In this document: piece after piece, positions 44,711 through 55,559 of the stretch
How positions within the stretch are numbered: the first letter of the stretch is position 1
Layout: each line of letters begins with the position of its first letter
NCBI GenBank assembly: GCA_014529385.2
Contig: CM043971.1
Location: 54,471,209-54,535,208, forward strand
DNA from: Adiantum capillus-veneris
Lineage: Eukaryota > Streptophyta > Polypodiopsida > Polypodiales > Pteridaceae
Direction of reading: 5' to 3'
Length of the DNA: 64,000 nt
Program-made: the position numbers and the translations under genes
The notes under the pieces: model-generated
What the model saw: the letters and a program-made list of their open reading frames with translations, nothing else
Database searches by the model: none
What the model was told of the DNA's origin: nothing

Positions 44711-45379
44711 CACGATATACGTAGTTCACCCAATGTGGGCTACGTCCACGGGAAAGCAGCCACTCAATGGCTTTAGTACTTCAAAACAAGAAGTAGTTTA
44801 CAAAGGGATTATACCCTTAATGGAGCTCCCGCCTTGCCTCACTCTCACCACCTCACACTCACCTTGTTGCATCAACTTCACACTATGAAATGTGTGTAGA
44901 AATGGCCTCCTTTTATAGGCCAAAAGGGCTGCCCTCTCTTATGAGAGGCAGCCATGTGCAGCCGCCCTTGTGTGAATAAGTCCAAATCGGACCCTCCAAT
45001 CCGCCCATGTGTGGCCTCCCTTGAGAAGACAAGTCCACTTTTTAATTCGGCCACCGGCCATTGACTTCCGACCACCGGCCACCGGCCATTGACTACCGGC
45101 CATCGGCCAACCGACGGTTTTTTTCCGACCACTTTCCGGCCGCCGGCCATCCATAATATTCCGGTGAAAAGGAATATTCCGGTGAGGGGGGGAAAAAAGT
45201 CTCAGGGGCTTCCGCCCACGAGGCCCCTAAGTTGCCCCTGATTTTTGGCCGTGAAAATTTTGGTTTCCGACGAGTGATTTTCCTTCACGCACGATGGCTT
45301 CTCCTCATAATGGGGGCCTTACAAATGTGCGATTTTACCACAGAAAATTACAAGGGTACATCACGCTCCATACTTAACA
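44518..45379 (-). repeat. 5' LTR of Copia-C
   Basis: 862 bp with TGTTA/TAACA ends. Inside are a direct duplication of about 66 bp (44,524-44,640), a (GA)n run at 44,665-44,706 and several CCGGCCA-type short repeats at 45,045-45,155. Confidence 0.85.
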
Positions 45380-45632
45380 TGAAGCACACTCTCAACTTTC
45401 CAGTTTTCTTCGGGACCACCACAATCGGTGAAACCCAATTAGTGCGCTCAATTTCGTAAATAAACTCTACCTCTCTCAGCTTATCTATCTCCTCCTTGAT
45501 CTTCCTTGAAAAGGTCTCATTGTAAGTATAAGGACGTTGTCTGCTTGGTTTAGCGTTGTTCTTAAGGGGTATTGTGTGTTGACAGATACTAGGATCCACC
45601 CCCTTAAGATCTTTGTATGACCATGCAAACAC
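45380..45632 (-). pseudogene. Gypsy-B reverse transcriptase, first part
   Basis: FAWSYKDLKGVDPSICQHTI and NWVSPIVVVPKKTGKLRVC are the opening blocks of Gypsy reverse transcriptase. The reading is cut by the LTR of Copia-C at 45,379. The remaining RT blocks lie at 31,410 and below, on the far side of the nested insertions. Confidence 0.9.
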
Positions 45633-46214
45633 ATCTCTATACTATTTTAGAGTAGCTATCAAAAGCTTTTCCTCTTCTTCAGTAAGATCCGTGGAAATAT
45701 ATGCAGGTTTGGGATCTTCTCCTGGCTCGCTAGATCTATTCGTTTGGATTTTTCAGGACCGTTGTATGATGTACCAAGTTCCTTCAATTCCCTCATTGGT
45801 TGTTGCACTATGATTTTCCTATCTTGTAAGGTATACTTCTTATAATGGGACGACACATCCATCTTGTCAAAATTCGTGTCCTCATCTGTTTCCAGTTTAG
45901 TTGTCCATATGTCTTTGAGGGTCTATTTGAGCTTATTGTACTCTGCTTTCCTCTCTGTTTTGGTCATTCTAGACCCTGTTTCCCTTTCCTTGTGTGTCTC
46001 AGTTGTTTGCTTTTCGTGCTTGTTCTTCTTGTTGTTTTTCCGTGGTTTAGTTTTGATAAACCAGCCAGTGACCTTGTCTTTGACACAATCGTCAGCTTTT
46101 ACAAGCCTTAGATATCCCGTTTTGTCATTGACAAGAGGCATGGGTTTATGCTTATTTTCTCTTGATTTCCTTGTTCTCTTTTATCTATACCACTCTTGTC
46201 GAATAGGTTTTTGG

Positions 46215-47741
46215 TTAGGAAACTCGTAAAACATGTCCGATCTGTGGTATATACTTCCTATTCGTCTCTGATCCACTCGATCTTTCATCATCAGTGTCTA
46301 TCATTTGGATTTCATCACCCAGTGATGGAAGGTCACCGCTTAGTGAATCTGTGAATTCCTCCTCTGTTCGATTCCTATCGTCCACTATAGATATCTCATC
46401 AACTATTATTTTACGCTCAGTCTCACGTAGTGGTTCTTCTTGTTCTTCGCTCTCTGATCCTGACTCGAGGATGACGCTAGCCATTTGCAATGTTACTAGG
46501 TCGTATCCCTCATCGTCACAAAATTTTGTAGGCGTGCATTTGTTAACGCATACATCCAAGGTTGAAAATATTTGAATCCACCCAAATGGCTCAATAAATG
46601 TTCAGGGAAAGGTTCTAGGAGATAAGCCTCGTCTTCTACTAACCTTTCCAACACACATTCCTCTTTGATTAAGTCTCAACAATCAGATGCTCCACACATC
46701 CAGACATGTGCTTTCGTTTGTAACCACACAGGTATTTCTTTTCCGTTCACAGTGGTTGAATCAAATTCTTGCACTGGTGTTTTTGCAACGTCTCTATAGC
46801 TGTGATCTTTCATATTGATTTTCGTTATTAGCTCCTCATGCCTTAGGTAAATTTGGTCGTACCCCCAATCTTGTATCATTTTGAGTTGACGCATAAAAGG
46901 TCACCCCAAAATAATGTCAAAGTTGCTCGTCTACCACGGCAAAGGTGTGCTCCCATAGTTAATTCCACACGAAGTTACAACTATTTGGCCACGATTCCCA
47001 ATGGTTTCTCTACGTACCCATCTGCGAGTTGCAGTTTCATTCTCATCTTTCTGAGAGCTAGAGAGCCCCATTTCTCCCATATTTGCTTTGTAGCAATCGC
47101 AACTCCCGCTCCACTGTCTAGGATAGCTATCGTCTTTATATCCTGATATTCGACAGGTAAGGTTGTATTACCTTCCTCACCTTCACAGTAATCTCCGACC
47201 TTGTTTATGGGCACAGTTGGGCTTTGGGTTGACCTTCTCGTTTTTTTTCTTCTACCGTAGGGTTTGTCTGAAGACGAATCTTTATTCCTTTGTTCTCCAA
47301 ATGTTTTTCCATGTCTTCCCATAAGTGTGGTCTGACTCTCAAGAGTTCTGACAGTGTGATTGTGCATGTTACAGGTGTCGACAGCATCTCTTGAATACTT
47401 TTTGAGTCAATCATTTGCGGAATAGATCTCATCTGGGATGGAACTAATCTTATCTCTGATTGTGCCTCGTGTTCACTTATAAATGAAGGCAGGGTTTTCA
47501 AGGATTGAGCTTTGCTTTCCATCGAAACCTCCGTTCTTGCATCTCCATACAGCGATTGTATATCTCCTGGATAAAATTCGTTGTCCATGTTAACCTCAGG
47601 AATTGGTGCAGACTGTAACGTCGCGCTTCCGTTCTTTTTGTTTCTAATGGTTTCCCATAAGTGTTGTGGCCATGGTTCTTCCACTTCTGGAATTGGAATT
47701 ATAGTCATTGACTTAGCATCATCAGTGGTGTTCGGCACCAC
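46215..47741 (-). pseudogene. Gypsy-B protease region
   Basis: Retropepsin motif ILDSGAGVAIATK near 47,120, followed by LQLADGYVEKPLGI near 47,010. Downstream (46,559-46,215) is a very acidic linker with ETERKIIVDEIS and DDERSSGSE. Retropepsins of this type process the polyprotein. Confidence 0.8.
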
Positions 47742-50700
47742 TCAGTGATCCAATGGCAATATTGTTTCAGGCCTGGGTCCGTTTACATGTTCTGATTCAT
47801 CAATCTTCAGTTTTTCTCGCTCTTTGTGAATTAGAACTTCTTGTTCTGGGATTCTAATCACATTAGGTTCCATCAATGCTTGGGTTGTTTCAATGAGGTG
47901 TTTACACATTTCCAAACGCTTCGTTTTCACTTCTGGTTGAGGATAAGTCAACCATGTCTGCTCTAAGGTTTGGTTTGTTTTTAGCCTTGCTTCATACGCT
48001 TGTAATAGAGCATCTAAAGGCTCTAGAACTTTCTCGACCAAGACTGATCCCCCTGAGGATGCTTTCCTCCGCTTGTTGTTGTCCTCAGCAGAATTACTAT
48101 CTCTCTCTTGTTTCAGCTCTTTCGTTTCATATAATTCATTTTGCATGGCAATTTGGGTTTTCATCCTTCTTGATTTCATTCTATCTCGTTTCGCCTTCCA
48201 GGATTTGTGATGTGTTCTCACAGATAAACTCTCGTTTTCTGTGGGTATTGGCAACTCGACCTTTTCTTCCAATGGCTTGTTTTTCTCTAAGTCCTTGGCT
48301 TGGGCTCTGGTTATTGCATTAATCTGGATCATGGGTTCGGTTTTTGATCCACTGCTTGCACTTGGTAACACCCCCACAATATTCATAGTTTCTTTTCCTT
48401 TGTTGTCCGGATTCCTTGGGCAATCTGGCAGTATGTGATTCACACCACAACCGTCACAAAACCCAAAAACTTTCACTCTTTTTCCCTTGAAAGGACAACT
48501 ATGCTCCCAATGATCTGAACTTCCACAGTTATAGCACGGTCCAATTGGTGGTTGATTTTGAGGAGGTGGTCCCATAGGCTGGCCTCCCCTATTAAGATAT
48601 CCTCTTGGTTTGTAGTTCTGGTTCGCAATGAGCATTAGCGTTCTTTCGTCCACCAAATATTGATCCCTCAAAGGTTGTGCTACATACGTTGGTGGTGTCA
48701 TACCCTCGTTATTTCCCCACGGTTGATAGGATTCGTCTACGTACATCTGTTGGTTCAGGTTTAGTTACATAAGGCTCATTCGGTTCCTCGTAATAAGAAA
48801 TTTGAGGTGTATTATTTGTTCCTGGTGATGCTTCATAAGGTTGAGCATACCTAATCATGGCTATATTTTCCTGTGGTAATGGAGGTTGTTGACCCAACAC
48901 AGGTTGAGGTTCGTCTGCTCCTGCTACCATATTCACTTTTGGCCCAACTTGATATCTTGGAGGAGGTGGCTGGGTTGGTCCTGCTAGAGGTCCATACGGC
49001 CTTTTCCTCACATAGGTTTTGTTGTAAAAACACTCATCCGTGCCATGGTTCGTCCATTTTTTCTCTATGGTGCACCATTTTAGTACTCGTTCATTCGCAA
49101 CTGGTGCTTTCGGCTGTTGTCTGCACCACGGCGTCGGGTGATCCTCCCCACATATGTCACATTTCCTCGTCTAAGACTATCTCATCACCGGATTTGATCT
49201 CATATGTTACTGCATTCTCTTCGTTACTTCCTCTATCATTTGGTCATATGTCGGCATCAAAGAAGCCTGAGCATCTTTCTTGGTAGAGGGTTCATTCTTA
49301 ATAGATGAAGAGCCTCTTGTTTTACTGAATTAGTATCCTCTCACACTTCCCCATATGCTTTGTAGTTGTCAACAAGATATAACGCTTCCCTTGTAACTTG
49401 TTCAAATGTGCTACAGGCTTTCAAGTGAAGGTCCTTTTTCAAGGTTTCATTTCTAAGTCCTTCAATGAAGAGCATAGACAATCTCTCATCCTGCGGTAAT
49501 TCTCTCCCTAGGCACCTCTCAATGTATTGCTTGAATCTCAAGGATGCTTCCTTCACTTTTTCGTTCTCCTTTTGTTTAAAAGCATATATCTGTGATACAG
49601 TATTATGCTTTATACCCCGTTTTGAGAATTCTTCCGTGAACTCCCATAATACATGTTCAATATTCGGACAAGTTTCAGGGTTCAAAGGTTGAAACCATGT
49701 TAAGGGCGTCCCTTCCAAGGTCAGCCACAATCCCTCATATTGAGTATGGAAATCAGTGATCTACTCTGCTCTTAAGACTTGCTTGAAGAGCGACACATGG
49801 GCATCTGGATCCCCTGATCCGCTATACTTCTTTGGCATGCACTTCGCTAGCTGGGATGGCCTCATACGTCTATGGTTTGCGACCAATCTCAATGCTCCCA
49901 CGTCTGGACTTAATCGTTCTCGTACATCATGGATATCGTGGGTTGCTCTCGGTGGCTCCCCTACCACAAATCTACTACTAGGAGGCAAATGTGATGGTAT
50001 GGCTTCAAATGTTGGACCTACTGTGGTATGTTTAGAGATAGGAACCACACTACCCCGATTCGTAACCATTGATTCTCTGGAACATAATGTTCCTATGGGA
50101 CATGGCATAGAATACTGAGGTCGACTGAAAGAATTACTTACATGAGTCCTCTCTCCACCTATTGCCATCGGGTATGGCATGATAGTTGTAGGTGTTGTCT
50201 CAGTGGGCTTGGAGTGACATAATACTAGTGGAGTGGTCCCCCAAAGTACATATATCCTTCCAACTCCTTTTCGATTGCTGCGTATCGTCTTCCATACTTG
50301 TCGTATGCGACGATTTTTGTTTCTGATCCCTCTGTGTAGGTGAAGACATAAAGTCTTTTCCGCTTTGTCAACTCTCCGACGTAGGTTTCCTCGCATCTAT
50401 AATAGAGATTTTCCTCTCCATTATTATACTTGTATAACCCCACGTAGACGTTTTCTGTGTTGACTCTCAAAGTTTCGTTTTCTCGCCTTAACCTAGCATT
50501 AGGGAAGCTCATTGTTGGTGCTTTCTCCTCAAGTTCCTCATCTACTTTCGCTTTTGTGCCCATCAATCCCCACTTGTCCACAATGTTAGGATTCAGGACT
50601 ACCAAGTACATGATACCTTCGTCATCTAGGTACCTATCTCCACTATATCTCACAGGCACTAAGTCCTTGAACTCACTTGGTCTATCTTCTATTTTCACAC

Positions 50701-51046
50701 AGTAGCGGTCCATACCATCTTTGTAGATCTTGACACCTTGCTTGTTGTCATACTGATACTTGATGAACAATAGCTTCATTGTGGCCGAAGGGTTTTATGG
50801 TCCTGCTTCCATTTTTTCTCTTTCGTTTAGGTTTAAATGTCCCAAGTTTTCCGTGAAATAATCGTAAGATCTCTCTGAAGAAGTATCAGAAATACTTTTT
50901 TCAAGGATCGGCTCTAACGGTTGTACTACACCTTGGTTTACACTCTCCTCCATTGATAAAACACTTGCTTGATCCGCTAAATTTCGGTGTTGGTTGTTGA
51001 TTTGTTTTCCCGATCTCAAAAACATGAAGAAAGTGGAATTTACCAA
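47742..51046 (-). pseudogene. Gypsy-B gag region
   Basis: Minus-strand frames in order: an N-terminal acidic part (51,046-50,795); a Tyr/Lys-rich segment (50,779-50,225) that I do not recognise; a gag capsid part (50,396-49,341, with PKKYSGSGDPDAHV, GTPLTWFQPL and FKQYIERCLG); and a Pro-rich tail with knuckles CYNCGSSDHWEHSC and CDGCGVNHILPDC (about 48,550-48,440). The last frame ends in a long basic/acidic region. Fossil with several breaks. Confidence 0.8.
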
Positions 51047-52587
51047 TTGAATCCAAACCTCTTACCTGGATATGGAGTGATCTTCCAACTCTCACGAGAC
51101 TGCATGGATTGTTACTTGATCGGTCTCTGCAAATGAATACACTTGATGGCTATGAGATCACTCTTTCATTCCAACTGTCAGCAGATTCAACAATTTCACA
51201 ATGACTTCAACACAATTTTGCTTGCAGATTATTGACAGTATGTCCAATTTGGGTTTTGACAACTCCTGATATCTTAAATAGTCTAGGTCTATGAACATGT
51301 CAAAAATGAGTCAAATCTAGCACAGAGGTACACCGATCGCGATCGTAGTACAGTGCCCAAATTTGATGAAACTTCACCAGCTTGTTCACTAGGCTATTTT
51401 AAGGCTACCCACCTAATACTTTTGTATTCAGACCCCAAAAAGTCAAGCTTTTACCAGTTCTTGGTTGGAAGCGTCTGTTTTCTTGAATCTGTCACTTTGA
51501 CTTGATTTTGGTGTTTGTTTTGGGATTTGAGAGATAGCTACGCTTGTCCTATGCATAGGCTATCCCTCTGCATGGTTTCTTCCCAATTTTGATGTGTTTT
51601 GGTCTACTGAAAGTGAATTTCTATGCCAGTTTAGCAGTTTTGACTTGGGTTTATATTCACATGGTTTGACAGGTATTTTGAGGTTTCTGCCTCTTGGTCC
51701 TGTATACTTTTATGTTTGTATACACCGGAGGATCCCACAGATGAAATCTCGTCAAAATCTGGCACAGAGGTACACCGATCGCGATCGTAGTACAATGCCC
51801 AATTTAGACCAAATTTGGTGTGCTTGTAGGCAAAGGTATTCTGAGGCTATTTTCCCATTCACTTAGCATTTGGATCACTAAAAGCCAATATTTTGCACTT
51901 TTTGGGTCTGTCAAGCTAGTTTTGCACAAGTGGCCTGATCTCCTTGATTTTTGATGTTTTTGGGTGTGGTTGCTTTAGACAAACTTGTTTAGAATCTTAT
52001 CAGGAAGGCACATGTCAAATCTTGTACAATTCTGACACAAAGGTACACCGATCGCGATCGTAGTACCTGGGCCAAATCTGATGAAATTTAGTCTGCTCCC
52101 TCTGTCAAGTGTTTTACAGTGTTTTCTGCTACCACTTTGTGATTTGAATCAATATCAACCCTGTTTGGTGTGATTTCTAAATTTCAGAGTCTTATGGCCT
52201 TTTTGCCAAAGTTATGGTGTTTCCTGGTTTCTCGACTCTAACTTTTGCCCCAAATCTGACTAGAATGCAAATTACTTATCCTACTCCTAAGTACAGAAAT
52301 GAAAGAACATAAATAAATAAATCAAACAAAACAAACCAGATGGATTTCGGGTGAGATTTCAGTACTCAATCGAATTAGAGAAATTGAAGAGAAAAAATTC
52401 TTTGAACACTCTCACTCATAGCTCCCTAAATCTCCTAAGAAGGATCTAGCCAGTCCACTCACTCTAGACTCCACTAAGCTCTAAATCCCTGTCTAGCAGC
52501 CTAACTGAGGTGTAAAATGGATTTGTGGATTGATCTTCTTTTAAGGAAGCTAACTGTGCACTCGGTCACTCATCACCTAAGGTGCAT
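50800..52587 (-). promoter_or_regulatory. Gypsy-B 5' leader with three CGATCGCGATCG palindromes
   Basis: Noncoding apart from the start of gag-side frames near 51,046. It contains the 12-bp palindrome CGATCGCGATCG inside a GGTACAC...TAGTAC frame at 51,327-51,351, 51,769-51,793 and 52,042-52,066, all identical over about 25 bp. Such conserved sites in otherwise drifting leader sequence suggest a binding site or RNA structure. Confidence 0.75.
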
Positions 52588-52605
52588 TTCCCGGCAACGG
52601 TGCCA
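52588..52605 (-). other. Primer binding site of Gypsy-B (Asp-tRNA type)
   Basis: The minus strand reads TGGCACCGTTGCCGGGAA starting one base after the LTR end. It closely matches the TGGCGCCGTTGCCGGGGA site used by many plant Gypsy elements and assigned to tRNA-Asp. Confidence 0.85.
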
Positions 52606-52606
52606 A

Positions 52607-53509
52607 TGTTTGCGGGTCGCCGCGACGGACGTCCATAGCATAGCTCTCACGCATCAACATAAAATATCAATACAAGGAAAGCGACCAGGATGAGGCATGG
52701 AAACTCACTAGGGTGTCATCCCTAATGAAGTAAACTCGATGAGATACAACTACTAACTCTGCAAGCAAATGATACGCACTAAAGCCAAGTAATCTGCCTA
52801 TGTCCTTCTACACAGCTCTACAGTCATCACGCCCGTTTACCATGCAAATCATGTCGGATTCGCACAAAACTTGAAGGGGAGCTACAGGGGACTATCAGGA
52901 GCATATTCTATCATTTTCATAGCATTCTGGAGAGGTACAAAGATCGCGATCGTTCGTCCCAAAGTAAGAAAAAATAGTGAACAGGTGATCCTAAAGGGTC
53001 GTTTTAGGGTCCCTAAAGCCTCTCCTAGGGTCAAAACAACATAAATACGCATATAAGCACTCAAAACAGCGATTTAAGGTCTCAAACTCGTAGTTGAAAA
53101 ACTACACCGAATCTTGAATGATTACACTTGAATGGAAGAGCAAAGTAAGAGGAACACAATGCAATAAACGAAATTGAATTCGGATTACCATAGCCATAGT
53201 AGCGAAGATTACAAGTTGGAACAAGTAGAAGCTCTCAAACGTACGCTGTGTTCTCAGTTTTTGATATTAAAAAAAGATGATGTTCAAACTTACAAAACTT
53301 AATCTTTATAGTTTAGGTGTTTACAAATGGCTTGTCCGGCCAAAAGCCCCTAAACTTCTAACTGGCTCTCTAATATACAATTGCTCCCAGAAAAATAATC
53401 ATAAATTCTTTACAAGTTCTCAGCTTAGAGAAGCTCTTTTACAAAAGATCAAGATTTCCGCAAAAATGTAGATTCCTTCTCTGGAAATCGCAGCTTCGTC
53501 CGCCAAACA
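52607..53509 (-). repeat. 5' LTR of Gypsy-B
   Basis: 903 bp. It has a TATAAAGA box on the minus strand at 53,303-53,310, an intact GATCGCGATC palindrome at 52,942-52,951, and the AAAAT target duplication just outside. Confidence 0.95.
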
Positions 53510-54271
53510 AAAATGCTCTCTAGTTTATCGGCCTCTAGAACACAACCACAGCGCAGATGCATGTGCCTTTGGCACCCTAATAGCATCGGGCGAATAACCT
53601 CGAAGGTTAATCGCTTACTTTTTTAGGCGTATGTTTTTACTCATTTTTTGATGTTTTTTAATGTTTTTTAATGATTGGTTTTTGTATTAGAGTGTGTTAT
53701 AGCTTGAAATGAACGTATTGTTCAAGGGGTTGTGGTGTGACCCGAAGCTCTGTTGGTCCTCAAAAAAGTCAATTTTTACCTACGCGTGAGGCTAAAATAC
53801 GTAATTCTAAAGGGGGTATGAGGCCTGAGCCTGAGCGTGGGATTGGACTTGGGTCTGGGAGATATTACGGATCCCGGTCCTACCTTTTTTTCTTTTGTGG
53901 ATAAGGTCGCTACGGCCGTGCTATGCGCGCGAGCACACACACCTCTAACCTACCTACTTACAACTAATAGAGCTACTCTTACACACTAACACACTACTAC
54001 AACAACTCATTAGCTAACAGAACTACTTACTGTACTTTACACAGAACTAACATTATGGATCTACTACCTTAATACTAACACCTTATCACAGAGAAAACAT
54101 AGTACCTTTCAACACCTTATTAACAAAACAATACATAGTAGCAAAACAAACTCCTTCTCAGCACACACGCCTTCCTTCTCTACCTTTCCTACAATTGAAA
54201 TTGCACCACAATGTAGCATAGAGTGCCTCTTGAGCTTAGTGCAGGGCATTCCCTGGAAATGGTGCCAAAAA
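53510..54271 (-). mobile_element. Gypsy-A upstream side: gag start region and leader
   Basis: Across the AAAAT duplication, the minus-strand frame that runs through 21,180 appears to come from here (EADKLES just before the insertion point). Next come about 700 bp of noncoding leader and a primer-site-like TGGCACCATTTCCAGGGAA at 54,249-54,267, similar to the Gypsy-B Asp-type site. This links the two flanks of Gypsy-B as one older element. Confidence 0.55.
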
Positions 54272-54639
54272 TGTGCGCGTCTGTCGCACGTGTCAATGCA
54301 AAGGACTTGCCGACACACTGTGCGAGCCACAAATGGCTCCAAGCACACAACTAGACTAGTCTAGCCAACTCAAGAGAGCAAGGGTCACCGCCCTACGCTC
54401 GCCTTCATGGAGGATTCCTTGCCGCAAAAAAGAAGGAGGCGCCGATACATTGTGTGCGAGCCACAAATAGCTCCAAGCACACAACTAGACTAATCTAGCA
54501 AGCTCAAGAGAGCAAGTGTGTGTCACTCACCGCCCTACGCTCGCCTTCATGGAGGATTCCTTGCCGCAAAGAAGAAGGAGGCACCGCTGCGCCGCGGTCA
54601 ACCGCTTTGCCGCCACCGTGACGTCATTGCAATGCTCGA

Positions 54640-54640
<1 letters not shown>
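54272..54640 (-). repeat. Putative 5' LTR of Gypsy-A with an internal duplication
   Basis: Starts TG beside the primer-site-like sequence. Contains two copies of a 120 to 150-bp block (about 54,325-54,440 and 54,457-54,590) sharing GAGGATTCCTTGCCGCAAA and ACAACTAGACTA words. The outer end was not defined and no matching LTR was found on the left side. Confidence 0.4.

Positions 54641-54641
<1 letters not shown>

Positions 54642-54688
<47 letters not shown>
54642..54688. repeat. (TC)n microsatellite
   Basis: About 23 CT units, directly before the reading frame at 54.69 kb. Confidence 0.97.
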
Positions 54689-54689
<1 letters not shown>

Positions 54690-54694
<5 letters not shown>

Positions 54695-55262
54695 TGGGCT
54701 TGATGCAAGAAGATTGCTTCTTGTAGATGATGAACCATTAAAGGGATGTGTGAATCTTGCATTGAATTGTATTTTTTCACCATCATTTAATGTTGATGAT
54801 GAGGAGGATAATATCCTCCTTGGGGAGCTGCTACCATATATCAAAGCTCTCAATCATGTTAATGACATTCGCATAGTTACAGGGTCTCATTTATATGGAC
54901 AAGCACCCATTGCTCAAGGTCATGAGCTTTATAACTATATACACAAGGTTGTTGTAGAGTGGGAGGAGAGAAATCTAATTTTTCTAGGAAAAAACTACTC
55001 CACGGGAAGACTACCATAAGTTTCTCGTCCTCTTCACGATGAGAAAGTTACAACATCTAGCACTAGTGGAATGTCCACTCGAAGTCAAGACAAGAAACTT
55101 TCAGCACGTGATCAAGAAAAAGTAAGGGTCTTAAAGAATATCAAATCATTATCAGTCTTGAAAGGTACAGAAGAAATCATGCTTGCCCAAAAATTGGGAT
55201 ACAAGGAGCCTGTGATCAAAGTACATGAAGCCAGGAATTATATAAAGCATCTAAAAATTTAG
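54690..55262 (+). pseudogene. Unrecognised plus-strand frame
   Basis: Two frames in tandem: one entering from the TC repeat and running to about 55,019 (DDEEDNILLGELLPYIKAL; YNYIHKVVVEWEERN) and one at 55,071-55,262 (STRSQDKKLSARDQEKVRVL). The composition looks like real protein, acidic then basic. I do not recognise a family. It may be captured host sequence or a degraded mobile-element protein. Confidence 0.35.
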
Positions 55263-55500
55263 TATGATCTCAAATAGCCCTATATCAAGAAATGATGGAG
55301 CAATGTTTTGTAACATTTTGTCATTTACAAAGATCTTTATGTACTCAGAGACTTTGTTAGAGTGCTTAGGGTTTCAAGATATATGAAGATGTAAATGATT
55401 AATAGTTTTTTAAATTGTCTTTCAATACTATAAGTAACTTCTGAGTTTCATGTGACAAATGCTCTTTTTTTTAAAAGCTTTTATAGTTGTTTGCTTTGAA

Positions 55501-55555
<55 letters not shown>

Positions 55556-55559
55556 GTCT
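55263..55559. repeat. AT-rich spacer and (CA)n microsatellite
   Basis: No gene is seen at 55,263-55,506. The run of about 24 CA units is at 55,507-55,554. Confidence 0.9.

Larger units (their letters stand above)
40954..45379 (-). mobile_element. Copia-C: Ty1/Copia element nested in Gypsy-B RT
   Basis: LTR 44,518-45,379 (ends TGTTA...TAACA), Met-tRNA primer site 44,501-44,515, gag (44,453-43,704), protease and pre-integrase (43,643-43,182), integrase (43,017-42,487), and RT plus the first part of RNase H (42,496-40,954), all on the minus strand. Reading stops in RNase H where the H3-Ulp1 unit starts; a second LTR is not visible in the window. At the right edge Gypsy-B RT resumes at 45,380. 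It looks fairly young, with only a few breaks, but is incomplete. Confidence 0.92.
21186..53509 (-). mobile_element. Gypsy-B: Ty3/Gypsy LTR retrotransposon with nested insertions (32.3 kb as it stands)
   Basis: Seen: two ~900-bp LTRs in direct orientation, TG...CA ends, AAAAT on both outer sides (21,181-21,185 and 53,510-53,514), an Asp-tRNA-type primer site next to the right LTR and a polypurine tract next to the left one. Minus-strand order: leader, gag, protease, RT, RNase H, integrase, an extra retropepsin-like segment and a long 3' frame region. The LTRs differ by roughly 48 positions in 900 by eye (about 5%), which at commonly used plant rates is of the order of two million years or more. 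About 14 kb of later insertions split the RT region. It is broken, with many breaks. Confidence 0.95.
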
